NCBI GenBank assembly: GCA_030549335.1
Contig: CM060189.1
Span: forward strand, 54,058,953-54,122,952
Length of the DNA stretch: 64,000 nucleotides
Direction: 5' to 3'
DNA from: Pontederia crassipes
Taxonomy: Eukaryota > Streptophyta > Magnoliopsida > Commelinales > Pontederiaceae
Within the stretch, counting starts at the first letter, position 1. Each line of letters begins with the position of its first letter. The position numbers were made by a program, and so were the translations under genes. Shown here one piece after another: positions 48,677 to 60,340 of this stretch. The notes under the pieces were generated by a model, which saw nothing but the letters and a program-made list of their open reading frames with translations, was not told the DNA's origin and ran no database searches.

Positions 48677-49599
48677 GTGACCGACCAAGATAAGAAAACA
48701 TTCCCATTAACGGAGCGCATGGAACTCAAGCCTGACAAAACATACCATTGTCACAATGACATGGTAATTGATGGATTAATGACAACAGCAAGATGCAGAA
48801 ATAAGGAAATGGCATACATGTATGGATTAAATATTTTAATTAATAGCCCAACCTAGAGCGTTGTAAGATTAAATACGCCATTAAAAGAGGTTATAAATTT
48901 AACAATTGGGAAAAAAAGACGGAAAAAAAGAGTACGGTGGCTTGAGAATATGATTTCAATGCATGAGTTTCATATATATATATAGAAATACAGATTAGGC
49001 TTCCGCTAGAAGATGATGCATGAGCTTTAACTTCAAAAAACAGTTCAAGAATACCTCACATGAATAGTAGTTATGTTGTGATAGATCATATAACGATCAG
49101 CAATAAACACAAGCATCTCTGAAATATACCACCCAAATGAACAGCAATCCATAATTTTTATGCAGGACATCTAGTAGAAGGCAGTCATATCACTAGTCAC
49201 ACTACCCATCAGTGGCCAAGCACAGGGTTTCTATGCAGACCTCCTTGTGTAATCTAAAATAAAAAATGTGGCCAAGCACGCCGACATTCTGAGATTCATA
49301 TCAAAAGTTGATATTTCAAACAAAAGCAAAACTAGCAACTCAAAAAACTGCATGGACAAATCACAGATACAGCAGTTCCATGAAAATAAGTCATGATCAT
49401 TCATAAATTGCTCGAATTATAGGTGCCTTGGGGAAAAAACCCTGCCCCTTAATACAAAGATCAGTTCATATAGAAGAACGGTAAAGACTTCTTATAACCA
49501 CAAACAAAAAGAGAATCAATGTCTTGCAAAAATAAAAGTAAGCTAAATTAATTTGTTGAACAATCACTGGCCAAAGCTGGAACCGAGTAACCACAGCTC
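48677..49599. other. Intergenic DNA downstream of eL41
   Basis: Nothing recognisable from the LINE to the eL41 stop codon. The last few hundred bases should include the eL41 3' UTR on the minus strand; no clear AATAAA was found on that strand. Confidence 0.45.
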
Positions 49600-50052
49600 C
49601 TACTTAGATCTCTGTCTCATCTTTCGGCGCTTCCTCTTGAGTCTCCTCATCCTCTTCTTCTTCCACTGTAGGAAAGAAACTTCATGTATCAATCCAAAAT
49701 GATACCATTACATACACAAGAGAGAATGAAAGGCCATCTCAGGTAAAACAAGGTCACGAGATGCCAGGTCCAAAGGATCATTTACCAGACAATGAGACAG
49801 TACATATAAATCAAACCTTCCATGACAGTACAGAAGCAATTGGGCTTGGCGCATAATTCTCAAATATGATCTCTCACACAGGTGACCATATATGAAGCAA
49901 AACACAGTAACAGTAAAGTAAAGATACAGAACAAAATAAATGTGAAGTCGTCGTTAATCCGACATAAAGTTTAACAGATTTCTGCATCCTTCAAGAAAAC
50001 AACTACAATTGCAACTTTGCAAGATAAAACTGCGATATACCTTCGCTCTCAT
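49600..50052 (-). CDS. RPL41: 60S ribosomal protein eL41 (RPL41), 25 residues, two exons
   Basis: Exon 1 (50041-50052) encodes MRAK. The intron (49666-50040) starts GTATAT and ends TTTCCTACAG. Exon 2 (49600-49665) encodes WKKKRMRRLKRKRRK, then MRQRSK and a TAG stop at 49600-49602. The joined 25-residue product matches the near-invariant eL41 sequence and length. eL41 is a tiny, extremely basic helix buried at the interface of the two ribosomal subunits. Exon 1 has only four codons and exon 2 only 22, so ordinary ORF searches miss it. The 5' side carries a telo-box and a site II element, the usual promoter pair of plant ribosomal protein genes. No decay is seen, so this is likely a working gene. 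Confidence 0.97.
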
Positions 50053-50165
50053 CCTCGTACCAAGGAGAGGAACCCGACGAATTGTCTACTGCGATTCCTC
50101 TCTCCTGCAAACACCACCCACGTCGGTGGCGGCCGCCGACGCCCGCGCTCAACTAATAAATCATA

Positions 50166-50173
50166 AAACCCTA
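50166..50173 (+). promoter_or_regulatory. Telo-box (AAACCCTA) upstream of eL41
   Basis: AAACCCTA lies 114 bases upstream of the eL41 ATG. Telo-boxes near the transcription start are characteristic of plant ribosomal protein and translation genes and act in either orientation. Confidence 0.7.
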
Positions 50174-50258
50174 GGGGCAGCTTCGTCATTTAGGCGATTG
50201 TGGTGAAGCGAGCGAACGCAATGCGATACCTAGAAATGGATCGGCCTACAAAGATGGG

Positions 50259-50264
50259 GGCCCA
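50259..50264 (-). promoter_or_regulatory. Site II element (TGGGCC) upstream of eL41
   Basis: Reads TTGGGCCC on the gene strand, about 207 bases upstream of the ATG. Site II (TGGGCC/T) elements bind TCP factors and pair with telo-boxes in plant ribosomal protein promoters. Confidence 0.6.
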
Positions 50265-50282
50265 ACTATTTCTTGTCTCAAA

Positions 50283-50782
50283 CATAGTACTGTGACCTAA
50301 GATGACGATAATTTGGTATATGCTATATCAAACGTTTTTCACGTTAAACGATCACATTATTTAAAAAATGATTATATTTATTATGAAGAATAATAATGTG
50401 ATAAATTTATAAAATTTTAAAAATAATGAATATAATTATTAATAATAATTTGAATCGCATTATTATTATTAATAATCATTTAAATCATTAATAAAAAATT
50501 AAAAAAAACGTGTAAAAACGTTTTAAGTTTCTCTTCTATTTAAATTTATGAGTGTCCAGAATTATTATAGAATCGATGGTTGAATGTACATTTGATCAAA
50601 TTAATAATTAAAAAAATTGAACTCCTGATTATTAACTCTCATCTGGGACGGAGTCTCGCTAATTAACTCTGTTATTATTGTTCAACCATTTTGGAGCAAG
50701 GAGAGGTAAACTTAAACACCACTTAAAACAATGTAACAATTTCTTATCAAACTCAAATTCTGATCAAAGCACGTCTTTTAAG
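50283..50782. other. AT-rich DNA upstream of eL41
   Basis: No coding or element boundary until the hAT target copy at 50775. Confidence 0.5.
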
Positions 50783-51630
50783 CAATATTTTTAAAATCGA
50801 ACCGGTCATCGAACCGATCGGTCAACTGGGTCGTAGTTCGATCGGTTCGATTGGATTCGATCGGATTGAATCGAACTTTTATTAAAATAATATTATTTTA
50901 TTACTTTAGAATAATATATTACAAATAAAAGTATAAAAGGTAAAAAATAATGAAATAAAAGTATATTAATCATCATTTTAAATTAATCAAATATTAATAA
51001 TTTGTTTTTTTACATTGTAAAAATATATATTGTTTATCATTAATTAATTTTATATTTAATTATAATAATTTCATGAATATTTTCTTTTTTTTGGATTTCC
51101 ATTACTATTATCTTGCCCTCGTTTTATTTTTCAAATCCATATTTTCTTTCCATATTTTTTGGTTTCTTGTATAAATTCATCTATAAAATTTACTATATTA
51201 TTATGTTTCCATTTCATATTTTATTGTATAATATTTATAATAATTAAAATTTTGCCATCTTCTTATTTATGTTCATGATATTTTTTCTTTTTTTAAAAAA
51301 TTATCTTTATTATATCTTTCCAATTTCATTTCAAATTCAAATTACTTTCCTTATTATTTACATTCATTTATTCTTTACAATCAAATCACTTGTATCACTC
51401 CTCTTTCTATTATTTCAGATAATCTATTATCATACACTTCTTTTCTTTTCTTTTTCATTTATTCACCTCTCTTTAATTGTTTTTGAAAAAAATTGGATTG
51501 AGCTGATTTTCGGTTCAACATGGTTCAATCCAATTTTTTACAAAAACAATTTTTATACTCTAATCGGATCGGACCGATTCGTGATTGAACCGATCGAACC
51601 GGCCGGTCCGATCTGATTTTAAAAACACTG
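50783..51630. mobile_element. hAT-like non-autonomous element (hAT-3)
   Basis: Perfect 8-bp target duplication CTTTTAAG (50775-50782 and 51631-51638). TIRs: CAATATTTTTAAAATCGAACC and, from the right end, CAGTGTTTTTAAAATCAGATC. The GC-rich GAACCGGTC/CGATCGG arms and AT-rich core match hAT-2 in layout. The Phe/Ile-rich frame at 51269-51616 crosses the AT-rich core and is not a gene. Confidence 0.92.
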
Positions 51631-51638
51631 CTTTTAAG

Positions 51639-52391
51639 TGCTTGCCAACAACCAAGTGGCACCGAAGGATATAATTAATTTTCTTTTACTCTTTTCCTTT
51701 TTCCTGATGTGATGTTTTCAATAGTTTTAATAATTTAATGGTCCATTAATAAATAAAATTTTCATTTCAAGAAAATTAGTATAAAATAAATTAATGTAAT
51801 TTACTTTTTACGTATATAGTAATAAGGTATTATTATAGAAACAATCATAACACAATCTCAAATCTTGCAACTCATCGTTTGTGTTAGATTTTATGTGGTT
51901 TATCAATTTTTACTCAACGTGGATGACTATTAGTTTAGGACTTACAACTTAATGCATCTTAATATCTTTCTTAACTAAATATTAATTCAACGTTTGTGAA
52001 TTTAAGTTTTGTAAGATTTAAGATAGTTTGGTTTACTCAGCGTAGAAATCATTATTTTAAGTAATATTAATCCGTCTCAAGAACTGAACTTATTTATCAT
52101 TGGCAGAATTCAATCTTCATAGTTCTTCATCTTAGTTCATCCTTTTCCTTGATCGTTCATCCTCCTTAGGCTCAATACCTATTTATTTTATTTTCTATTA
52201 TTTAATTTTCTGCACATTTATTTTCTATTTTTATATCACAACACAATTTTTTTCTCTTAGTAAAATATTAGAATAGATTAGATTTAACTAGTTCCTCGTG
52301 GGTTTGACACTATACTCTCTACTTTATTACTTGACATGACTAGTGCACTTGCTAGCAAATTTATTTATTACAAATTTAACACATCAAATTT
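51639..52391 (+). repeat. Probable LTR end of a Tat/Athila-like gypsy element
   Basis: AT-rich sequence ends with 'TCCTCGTGGGTTTGACACTATACTCTCTACTTTATTACTTG' followed by ACATCA and a primer-binding-like motif. This layout is typical of Tat/Athila LTR 3' ends. The left end was not located. Confidence 0.5.
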
Positions 52392-52410
52392 TTGACGTCA
52401 TTGTCGGGGA
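52392..52410 (+). other. Decayed primer-binding-type motif of a Tat/Athila-like element
   Basis: TTGACGTCATTGTCGGGGA aligns with the plant gypsy junction motif TTGGCGCCGTTGCCGGGGA through four C/T or G/A changes. Confidence 0.6.
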
Positions 52411-53918
52411 ATTGTATTCATAATTCTTATTCTATCTTATTTAAACTACTTTGAGAATTTTTATTTTCTATTTGATTTCACTTTTTCTTTAGTGTTGTGT
52501 AATTTTTTCGGATGACATATTTTGTACACAACTTGATCATCACGAGCATATCTTTACAACCTCAACGATGAAGAATAAAATGACAACAAATCAACAAATT
52601 AAGAGAAACAACTCTATTGTCCAGCAATATGGTATTCACATTGTGGCATCATCATCAAGGCAAAGCATAAAGAAGAAGCATCAACAAGTAAAAAATGAAA
52701 ATATTTTTCGAGATCCATTTGCTGCACTCACAGAAGTATTAGATTCTTTGTTGAAAAAGTTCTCTAGTCAAAATTTTCAAATCGAAGATTTGGAGAGACA
52801 AATTCACAACACGAGGCAGCATAACAAGAAGTCAGATGAGGATGTGGCATCATTTCTTGAATTTAAATAATCAACATCTAATTTTGTAGAGATGATCGGT
52901 CAATTTCAAAACAACAATTAAAAGAATATAGACAATGCAAGATGAACACATCGAAAATTTGGAGGCTCAGTTGATCAAAATTCAGAAGCAAATTGAAGTC
53001 GACGATTCACTTCGATTATTCGACACTGAGCTTAAGTTTGAAGCCTTGGAAGCAAAACTATGTGCATTAGAGGATGAATTTGCAAAACTGAATTCTCAAA
53101 ATTCTGAAACTCCGAACCACATCAACGAGAGATCGACGATCATCTTATGTTCGTGCCATTCAAATTCATATAAAAGAAGATGACACACATAAGCAAATTT
53201 TTCAATAAGGATAGTGACAACTCAGTGGCGTGTTAAAGAGACAAACAAATACATAATGAAAGATGGAAAAGTTCAAAGGAGGGGCCAGCCTTTGGAAATT
53301 TCTATCACTTCTACTCCAATGTCTCCAATTTAGTCACCACCGAAAGAGATTGTCAAAGCATCAACTATTGGCTGCACAACAATTCACATCTCCTCTATGC
53401 AATCTATAAAATATTTGAAGGAGAAACGTACTTTGCTGACATCAACACGATATTCTCTAGCTACAACAGTTCAGTGGTGACCAAAGAATCACTCGACGAT
53501 CCAAGTTCAACAGCAACACACCTCTCAACTTCAAGCTCAAAGAGTTGCTATACATGAAGAGCCGCCACTGCCTAATGATGACATCGGATTGAAAGGTTAA
53601 GCGTCATCCAACGTTGCATGTGTTGAGCCTCACCACGATGTTTATGCATGATCACATTAAATCTGACGAGATTGTTCCTTAATTGCATATCTATCTATGT
53701 TATTTTATTTGATCATTTCATATTAGTCTCAGCGTATATGCCATATCAAAGTCGAGCTAAAGAGTTTAAACTCATTCTCAATCCTTAAATTTACAATTTA
53801 GATCTTTCACATAATTTAGTTTAGATTAATTTAGTTCATGTTAGATTCGTTAGTTTGATTTCCTTAGTTGTTTAGCATTTTTAGTGTATTATTATTTTTA
53901 TTTTAATAGGTCTATGCA

Positions 53919-54472
53919 TAGGGGTGAGCAAAACCGGGTCCGGGACCGGGTTTCGGCCGACCCGGTCCCGACCCGGTTTGCTCCGGGTTTTTGAAAATGC
54001 AGACCCGGTCCCGGACCCGATCCTGGTCGGGTCCGGGACCGGGTCGTCCCGATCAAACCGGGACAAAAACCGGGAATTCTCGATTGTCCCGGTTTGACCA
54101 TAAAAATATAAAATAATAAATCGAATAGTAAAAAAATTAATGTTATTATATAGATACGATAACTATTAATTAAATTATATATATGATAATATAAAATAAT
54201 ATATATTTAAGATATATATCAAATAAAATATTAATTTTTATTTAAAATAAGCATAAATATATTATTTAAAAATAATTTAATATTAATATTATATATTTAA
54301 TCGGGTCGGGACCGAGTTCGGATTTTAATAATCCGGACCCGGTCCCGGTCGGGTCTCAAGGAAATGAGACCCGGTCCCGACCTGGTTGGTAATCGGGTCG
54401 GGAAAAAACCTGGAACATCCGGGTCGGGCCGGGCCGGGGCGACCGGGTCGTCCCGGCCCGTGCTCACCCCTA
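53919..54472. mobile_element. hAT-like non-autonomous element (hAT-4, 'TAGGGGTGAGCA' type)
   Basis: Perfect inverted termini TAGGGGTGAGCA / TGCTCACCCCTA and a perfect 8-bp target duplication TCTATGCA (53911-53918 and 54473-54480). CCCGGTCCGGG-rich arms flank an AT-rich core. GGGGTGAGCA ends are widespread in plant hAT elements. Open frames at 53881-54101 (minus) are translations of the GC-rich arm. Confidence 0.96.
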
Positions 54473-54480
54473 TCTATGCA

Positions 54481-55610
54481 GGTCGCATGCTAGATTTCAC
54501 ATGCATTTAAATTTTCACAGGATGTTATTTATTTCTCACGGACGCTACACATATCTCACAGGTCATCATCTATATTTCACGGGTCTCAGTAGGAATTGAT
54601 GGAACTTTTTGAGTTTCACGGGTCGTAACCCTCTCATCACGACCTATAACGTTAAGCCATCACCCGCAAATTCATTGAATCATAAATATCATAGGCCATT
54701 ATTGGATTATCAAGACACAATAGCTTGACCCCATGTAGTTCATATTTCACTAGTCATAACATTATTTTCATGAACCGTTACCATCAACATCAATTAGTTA
54801 GTTGTAGTATTCACGGGCCGTAGGAAGACCATCATGCATCTCACAGTGGCATACATTTTGAACTTTTGATCTTCACAAGTTGTTACTTTGATTTCATGAC
54901 TCGTAATATTGCACTTCGCATCTAGTAGCAAAACAACACGGGACGTTCTTATTGTATTACGAATCTCATAGCATAGGACATTATTTTTACGGACCGTAAC
55001 CTTGACATCACTACCCGTAACATGCCACACAATGCCTTGCATGCTTATTTCACATGGCGTAATTTTCATGTTGGGTCGCAGGCGTCACAGTAGCTTCCAG
55101 AACTTTTAGTCTATATATCACGGGTCGCTAATCACTTGTAACGAGTCATAAGTTGTCTAGTTGCTCCCATGAAGATGGCGAGTTTCACAATTCACGGGTC
55201 TTCATCTTTTCATGGGTCATGAGACTTTTCATCACGTTATCATGGGTCATTACTTGTGAATCACGCTTTCACGTTATGACTCTCACATTAGATCACTAGA
55301 CATCACGCCCGTAAGTCGCATATAACGACCCTTACTTTCTACTATTATTCTCTCTTGTCTATATGTGTTCGCAGGTCCGTTACTCGTAATTCACGACACC
55401 ATATTCACATCGCTGCTTCTATAAGGGTCGTTAGTTGAATATCACGTCCGTGCTCTTCTTTTGGTGGTCGTGAGCACGTGATCATGACCCGTGACCGTTT
55501 GCAAATCTTCTTCATCACTAGTGCAAGGGTCGTGATTTCTATATCATGACCCGTTTATATTGTGTATCACGACCATTAGTTTCCCTTCACAACCCGTAAC
55601 TGCATGAAAA
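54481..55610. repeat. Array of CACGGGTCGT / ATCACGACCCGTAA words
   Basis: Short words built on CACGGGTCGTNAC and its complement recur every 20-60 bases, in both orientations, for over 1 kb. Similar words occur at 57080-57300. No coding. Comparable in style to the CACGGCCGTG arrays of the TGTAAC LTRs. Confidence 0.8.
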
Positions 55611-56523
55611 AAAAGAGAAAAGAAGAGGAAGAAAGAAAGAGAAATCAAAATTGTTCACTCGGAATTGAAGAAAAATAGGAAATAGAGATGTCCAAATTTA
55701 CATCGGCCAAAGATACTATGGATTCTTCATGGCTTCTTCCTACATCGTCCACGTAAATCAGGTTGTCTCTTTCCTTTTATACTCATGTTTATATTCCTAC
55801 AAGTTTGACTTTTAACTCAAGGTTGGGGGAGTTTGTAATTTCATGCATCATGTATATCTTTCTATATGGTTTTGCATACATTCTCTTCATGTTTTAATTC
55901 CATATTTGCTTGCATCTCATATAAAAAAAATCAGAAAAATTGATTTTCATACTTGAAAATTGCATCTTATTTTCTCATGTCTTAGTATTTACTTCTTTTT
56001 CAAGAACATCCTGTTAATTAACCAAATTTAAAGCATTATTATTTTATCATTTATCGCTTTCGTGTTGGGTAATTGATTTGAAGAAAGTTGCTTAGTGAAA
56101 CTATGGATTTTTTACGACAAGTCTTGTCCATGCTCTTATTTTTATATTTATGTATATTATCTTGATAATGATTATATCCTTGTTGAACATTCAAGTGTAG
56201 CTGAGCTTACTAATAAATAAAAACATGTAAAATTGCATCATATATAAAAGAGGGCCAGTGGAACCCCAAAAAGTATGAGAAAATATAAAAAGGTGTTATC
56301 CAGAACCTTGGTGCATTTGGATAATTAAATCCGTAGGAAATTCTTACCTCATGACCTAAGGACACCTGCTCTGGGATCCGTCGGTTGAAAGTCCATTATA
56401 TGGACCACTGACGGAGAAGCACTTGAGTACCAAATCAATGAATAAAAAGGTGAAAAGAAACAAAAAGTGAAAAATGTTGATGAAATATAAAATTAATAAA
56501 TGAATAAAAGCTCATGTTACACT

Positions 56524-56524
<1 letters not shown>

Positions 56525-56584
<60 letters not shown>
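56525..56584. repeat. (AT)n microsatellite
   Basis: Sixty bases of uninterrupted TA dinucleotide. Confidence 0.97.
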
Positions 56585-56588
<4 letters not shown>

Positions 56589-57545
56589 CATTGATATTTT
56601 TATTTTCAAGAATTATTTTCTTATTATTTGGAGTTGAATTTGGAGGAGTTTAAAAATTTCTTTCATTGAGAAATTTCACAAAGTCAAGTTATTATGGAAA
56701 AGTGGTGAGATACTTAGACAATGAATGTATAAAATCTAGTGCTAAGAAGAGTAGTTGAGTGATAGGGTGAAATTGATGGTTAACCATTTTGGTTAGAGAT
56801 TTACTTTGAACATTGTTTGAGGAGAAGTAAGTATTTAAGTTTGGGAGAGTTCGATGCATGCAAAATTTACATTTTAATTTTTTACATATAGCATGCATAA
56901 TTTTATGGCTCTATTTTCTTTAATTTTATAAAAAAAATCTACCCAAATTCTATGTTTTATTATAGAAAGAAAGAAAATTAAATTACGAAACCATTGAAGA
57001 AAATCGCGTTCAAAACAAAGTTAAAATGGGGCTAGAAAGCTAAAAATAGTGGAGCTTGCCAAGACTAAAATTGAATATAATGGATCATGAGAGATATATA
57101 ACGGTCGTAATAATAGGATCGTGAAAGACCCATAACGACTCACTAAAATCCCCAGTTTTGCACTATAAATTTGCCCGAGTTACGAGTCGTGACTAGAATG
57201 TTACGGACCGTGAAAATATAACTTTTCCTCTGATTTGGACACTGTAAGAGTCGTGAAATCAGTGTTACAAATCGTGAGAAGCTAGGCCGTTACAAAGCTC
57301 TCATGAGGCGTTATGAAGACTAATTTCAAGATTTCTTCTATTTTTCTTGGAGATTTTAATTGCAGATCGACTCCAAACTTTATCCTAAATCTCAAGGATA
57401 ATTAAGAGACATATTTAGTCAGATTTGAAGAAATTTTAAATGGTTTTAGTCCCATCAAAGTCTATTCCAAATTTTTATTTTTTTGACATAAAAAGACTTT
57501 CAATCAAATCAAAACTTTACCAAAACACGTGGGACACCTGGGGGC

Positions 57546-57553
57546 TATAAATA
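57546..57553 (+). promoter_or_regulatory. TATA box, probable LTR promoter
   Basis: GGGGGCTATAAATAGAGACCC is a strong plant-type TATA context, followed by a CA-rich leader. Its position in the decayed retroelement suggests an LTR U3/R promoter. No gene follows. Confidence 0.5.
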
Positions 57554-58571
57554 GAGACCCTAGAAGATAAAATATGTCTTGAAACTTTGGTAATCGTGCT
57601 TATTGCAAAAGAAACAAATTCAAATTGAAGAAGATTGTTGGAAAAAAAAGGAGGAGCAACTCCGCATCAAGGCTCCGAAATCGTCTAAAGAAAGAATTAT
57701 TGTTCTCTCCTTATTGTTGGATGCTTTATTACTTCGCCCTTTTTATTCTAATCCTTTAGTTTGTGATAGAGATTTTTATTGTATCGAAAAAACTGCATGA
57801 ACTCGATTATTAGATTTGAATTAATATAGTTATCTCAGTCTCCTTTGATTATCATTGTTGTGTTTAATGTTTTTTTACTAAGAGTATTATATTCTTAAAT
57901 AACACTACAAACCATGTGTGAAGTGGTAATTAAAAGCTGCAAGATAAAAGACGAAAATCGTTAAATGGAGAGACCTTATTTTTATGATGGACTAGTGACC
58001 ACCAATGTTGATTTTGGGTCAGATATGGACTGACTACGATTAATTATGGATTGACTCTGTCAGTTATGATGATGATAGACTGGTTGAAATAACCCTCCTG
58101 TTGGTTGAAATATACCCTAAATAAGTCAAAGATGAATAATAAGATGATGAAGAAGATGAAAATATATGAATAAAGAATCTTATGATGATCTGATTCTACC
58201 TTATTTATGATGATGTGATTATGATCTCCTTGATCTTTTATTCAAATGCTACTTTACATGATTTTTCTATTTTTATGATGATCATGATTTCTTCCTCAAT
58301 ATAATGATCTTCTTATGATTCCTGTCTAGTATCATCATCTTATGATTATTTTTATCTTACTTTCATACTAAATTGTAAAACTCATAGGGAGATTCTCCCA
58401 TGTATATTATTAACTGCAGGATCAAATTAGAATGATAATGATGATCAACCAAGCTCGTAGGTAGCTGGTCGTTTAGATTATGAGATAGATTTTCTTTTCC
58501 GCATATTAATTTGATATATAGTTTTTTATTCCGCATATTAACTCCAATTTTTTTCTACCTTACTTCCCTTT

Positions 58572-58690
58572 TTTCTTTAGTGTTATGTAAGTTTTATCGG
58601 TTGATATATTTTGTACACAACTTGATCATCATAAGCATACCTTTGTAATCTCAACGACCAAGAACAAGATGACAACAAATCTACAAATCT
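58572..58690 (+). repeat. Second copy of the retroelement leader segment
   Basis: 'TTTTGTACACAACTTGATCATCA.AAGCAT' and 'CAAGATGACAACAAATC' match 52490-52620 in order and orientation, about 6 kb away. Confidence 0.85.
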
Positions 58691-58700
58691 ACCGGTAAAG

Positions 58701-60227
58701 CTATATCGTGTGACATATCACTTGAAGCATGTCACGACACTGCTTCTGCACCTATGAGATGCAGGCAATTCACGGGTTTGAGTTGTGCTCGGATACGACT
58801 ACGTTAGCTATTGTCTTATATATATGGCTCCACTCTCTCAATAGTCAATTCCTAATTTGCTACCAAATTGGCCTAATTAGTAATTACATGCGGCCAAAGC
58901 CGAGTTTGTTTGGTAACGGATCTCCAATCACAACAAATTGCAAGATGAGGTGGCACATTAATTCATAATACGCCTACCCTTGGCGAATTTATACTTTAAG
59001 ATAGATATATATGCTTGACGATGGTGTATATATGATCAAATATTCTTGGTGATCAATACTAGAATTATTTTTGGTGCTGAATTTTGACCACTATTACTTG
59101 TGAGTACTTTTCTTCGTGACCTGATTTTAGCCTTTAATTTCCGCCCTGGAGGAAACGTCCTAATTGAGCTTTTTGGGTTTGCTTTTGCTTTTTGGCTTGC
59201 AATGGCTCCCGGTCCTTCAGTAACATGGAAGACTGTTTTTTTCTTGTCCCAAGAACAAGCACATACAGTGGGCACTTTAAGGCCTTTAGTTCCCTGGAAG
59301 TAATTATGTCAGCAACAGAAATTTATTCCTACCTTTCTCAGTGCTAGAGTTCTTTTCCCTAAACCTTGAGTTTATGTATAAATCATTAGTTCCTTCTTTT
59401 CTTCTATTGGTGTGATGATGGATGTCCATAACAAAATATGTTTCACGTTACCATGATTTTTTACAATTATTGCCAACAGTAGCACCAATGTTCATCGATG
59501 TTGATGAACAATGATCACGTTACCATGTCCTTTGCTGCAAATCCTATGCTGATAATATCGCAGGACATGGACATGAACCTAAATCTAAACCTGGGTCCAT
59601 GAACATGTTTTTATCTGATCTTGTGCATATGGGTCTCGTGGATGCCAGCAAAAAGTTTGCAGGAAAAAAAAAAAAAAAGATCAGCAATGCGTCTTATAAC
59701 TGACCGGTCAGACCTACCATTAGCTTCCGCATCATGTGCACAGGCCCTACTATTTCTTGCCACTTTGTGAAAGATGTAATATATATATATATATATATAT
59801 ATATTAAGACAAATTAAGTTCATCTACCATTTTTTTACCATCCAAAAGTTGTGACAATACTTTCCAATCGTGATACAAAAAAATTGATGTAATAAATTAA
59901 TGTTAGTAGACATTTAAATAAAAATATAAGTATTATAAATATAAAATATAATTTTATTATTAATAGTATAAATTAATATTTTTTAAAAAATACTATTTAA
60001 ATATAATAAATTATATTCAACAAAATATTAAAATTATGAAATTGTAATTAATAAATAATATTAACTTAATTCTTTTATAATAATATATATTATTTTGTGA
60101 AAGAAATGTAAGAGAGAGAGAGAGAGAGAAAATAAAAAATAAAAATAATTTTTTAAAAAAATTGTAACGTAAAAAAAAAGTTGAAAAAAATTAGTTTTGT
60201 GCTACAGTGCTAAACACGTTCTAGAAA
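58701..60227. other. Unrecognised intergenic DNA
   Basis: Open frames at 58729-58968 and 59100-59303 give no recognisable protein. (TA)n runs lie at 59779-59804, and a (GA)n run near 60113-60128. Confidence 0.45.
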
Positions 60228-60332
60228 CAGGAGCGGACCGAAACCAAAAATCGAGGGGGGCATATGTATAACTATTATACTTATTTTATTTTTTTACAAA
60301 GGCCCCCCTCAAAACCCTCAAGTCCGCCCCTG
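60228..60332. mobile_element. 105-bp MITE with CAGG(A/G)GCGGA ends
   Basis: The left end CAGGAGCGGACC and the complement of the right end CAGGGGCGGACT are inverted repeats that extend, with mismatches, to the GGGGGGC blocks. Flanks TCTAGAAA (60220-60227) and TCCACAAA (60333-60340) agree at 6/8. CAGGGGCGGA ends are typical of plant hAT MITEs. Confidence 0.7.
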
Positions 60333-60340
60333 TCCACAAA

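Larger units (their letters stand above)
52411..58700 (+). mobile_element. Decayed Tat/Athila-like retroelement internal region
   Basis: After the primer-site-like motif come two open fragments: 52568-52870 (begins MKNKMTTNQQIKRNNS) and 52935-53183 (heptad-like, Leu/Glu/Lys-rich coiled coil). Stops follow, and no polymerase is recognisable. 53640-58700 is non-coding: an array of CACGGGTCGT/ATCACGACCCGT words (54480-55600, weaker at 57080-57300), an (AT)n run and a TATA box. The leader at 52490-52620 recurs at 58572-58690. hAT-4 lies inside. Right boundary and completeness are unknown. Confidence 0.45.

Noticed and set aside
49600..49665. Acidic reading of the eL41 exon (VEEEEDEETQEE) as the C-terminus of another gene
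   Set aside because: The alternative frame gives the exact eL41 sequence, with a matching first exon MRAK and a correct splice donor.
53881..54101. Arg/Pro/Gly-rich minus-strand frames
   Set aside because: They lie in the GC-rich arm of a hAT element with perfect ends and target copies.
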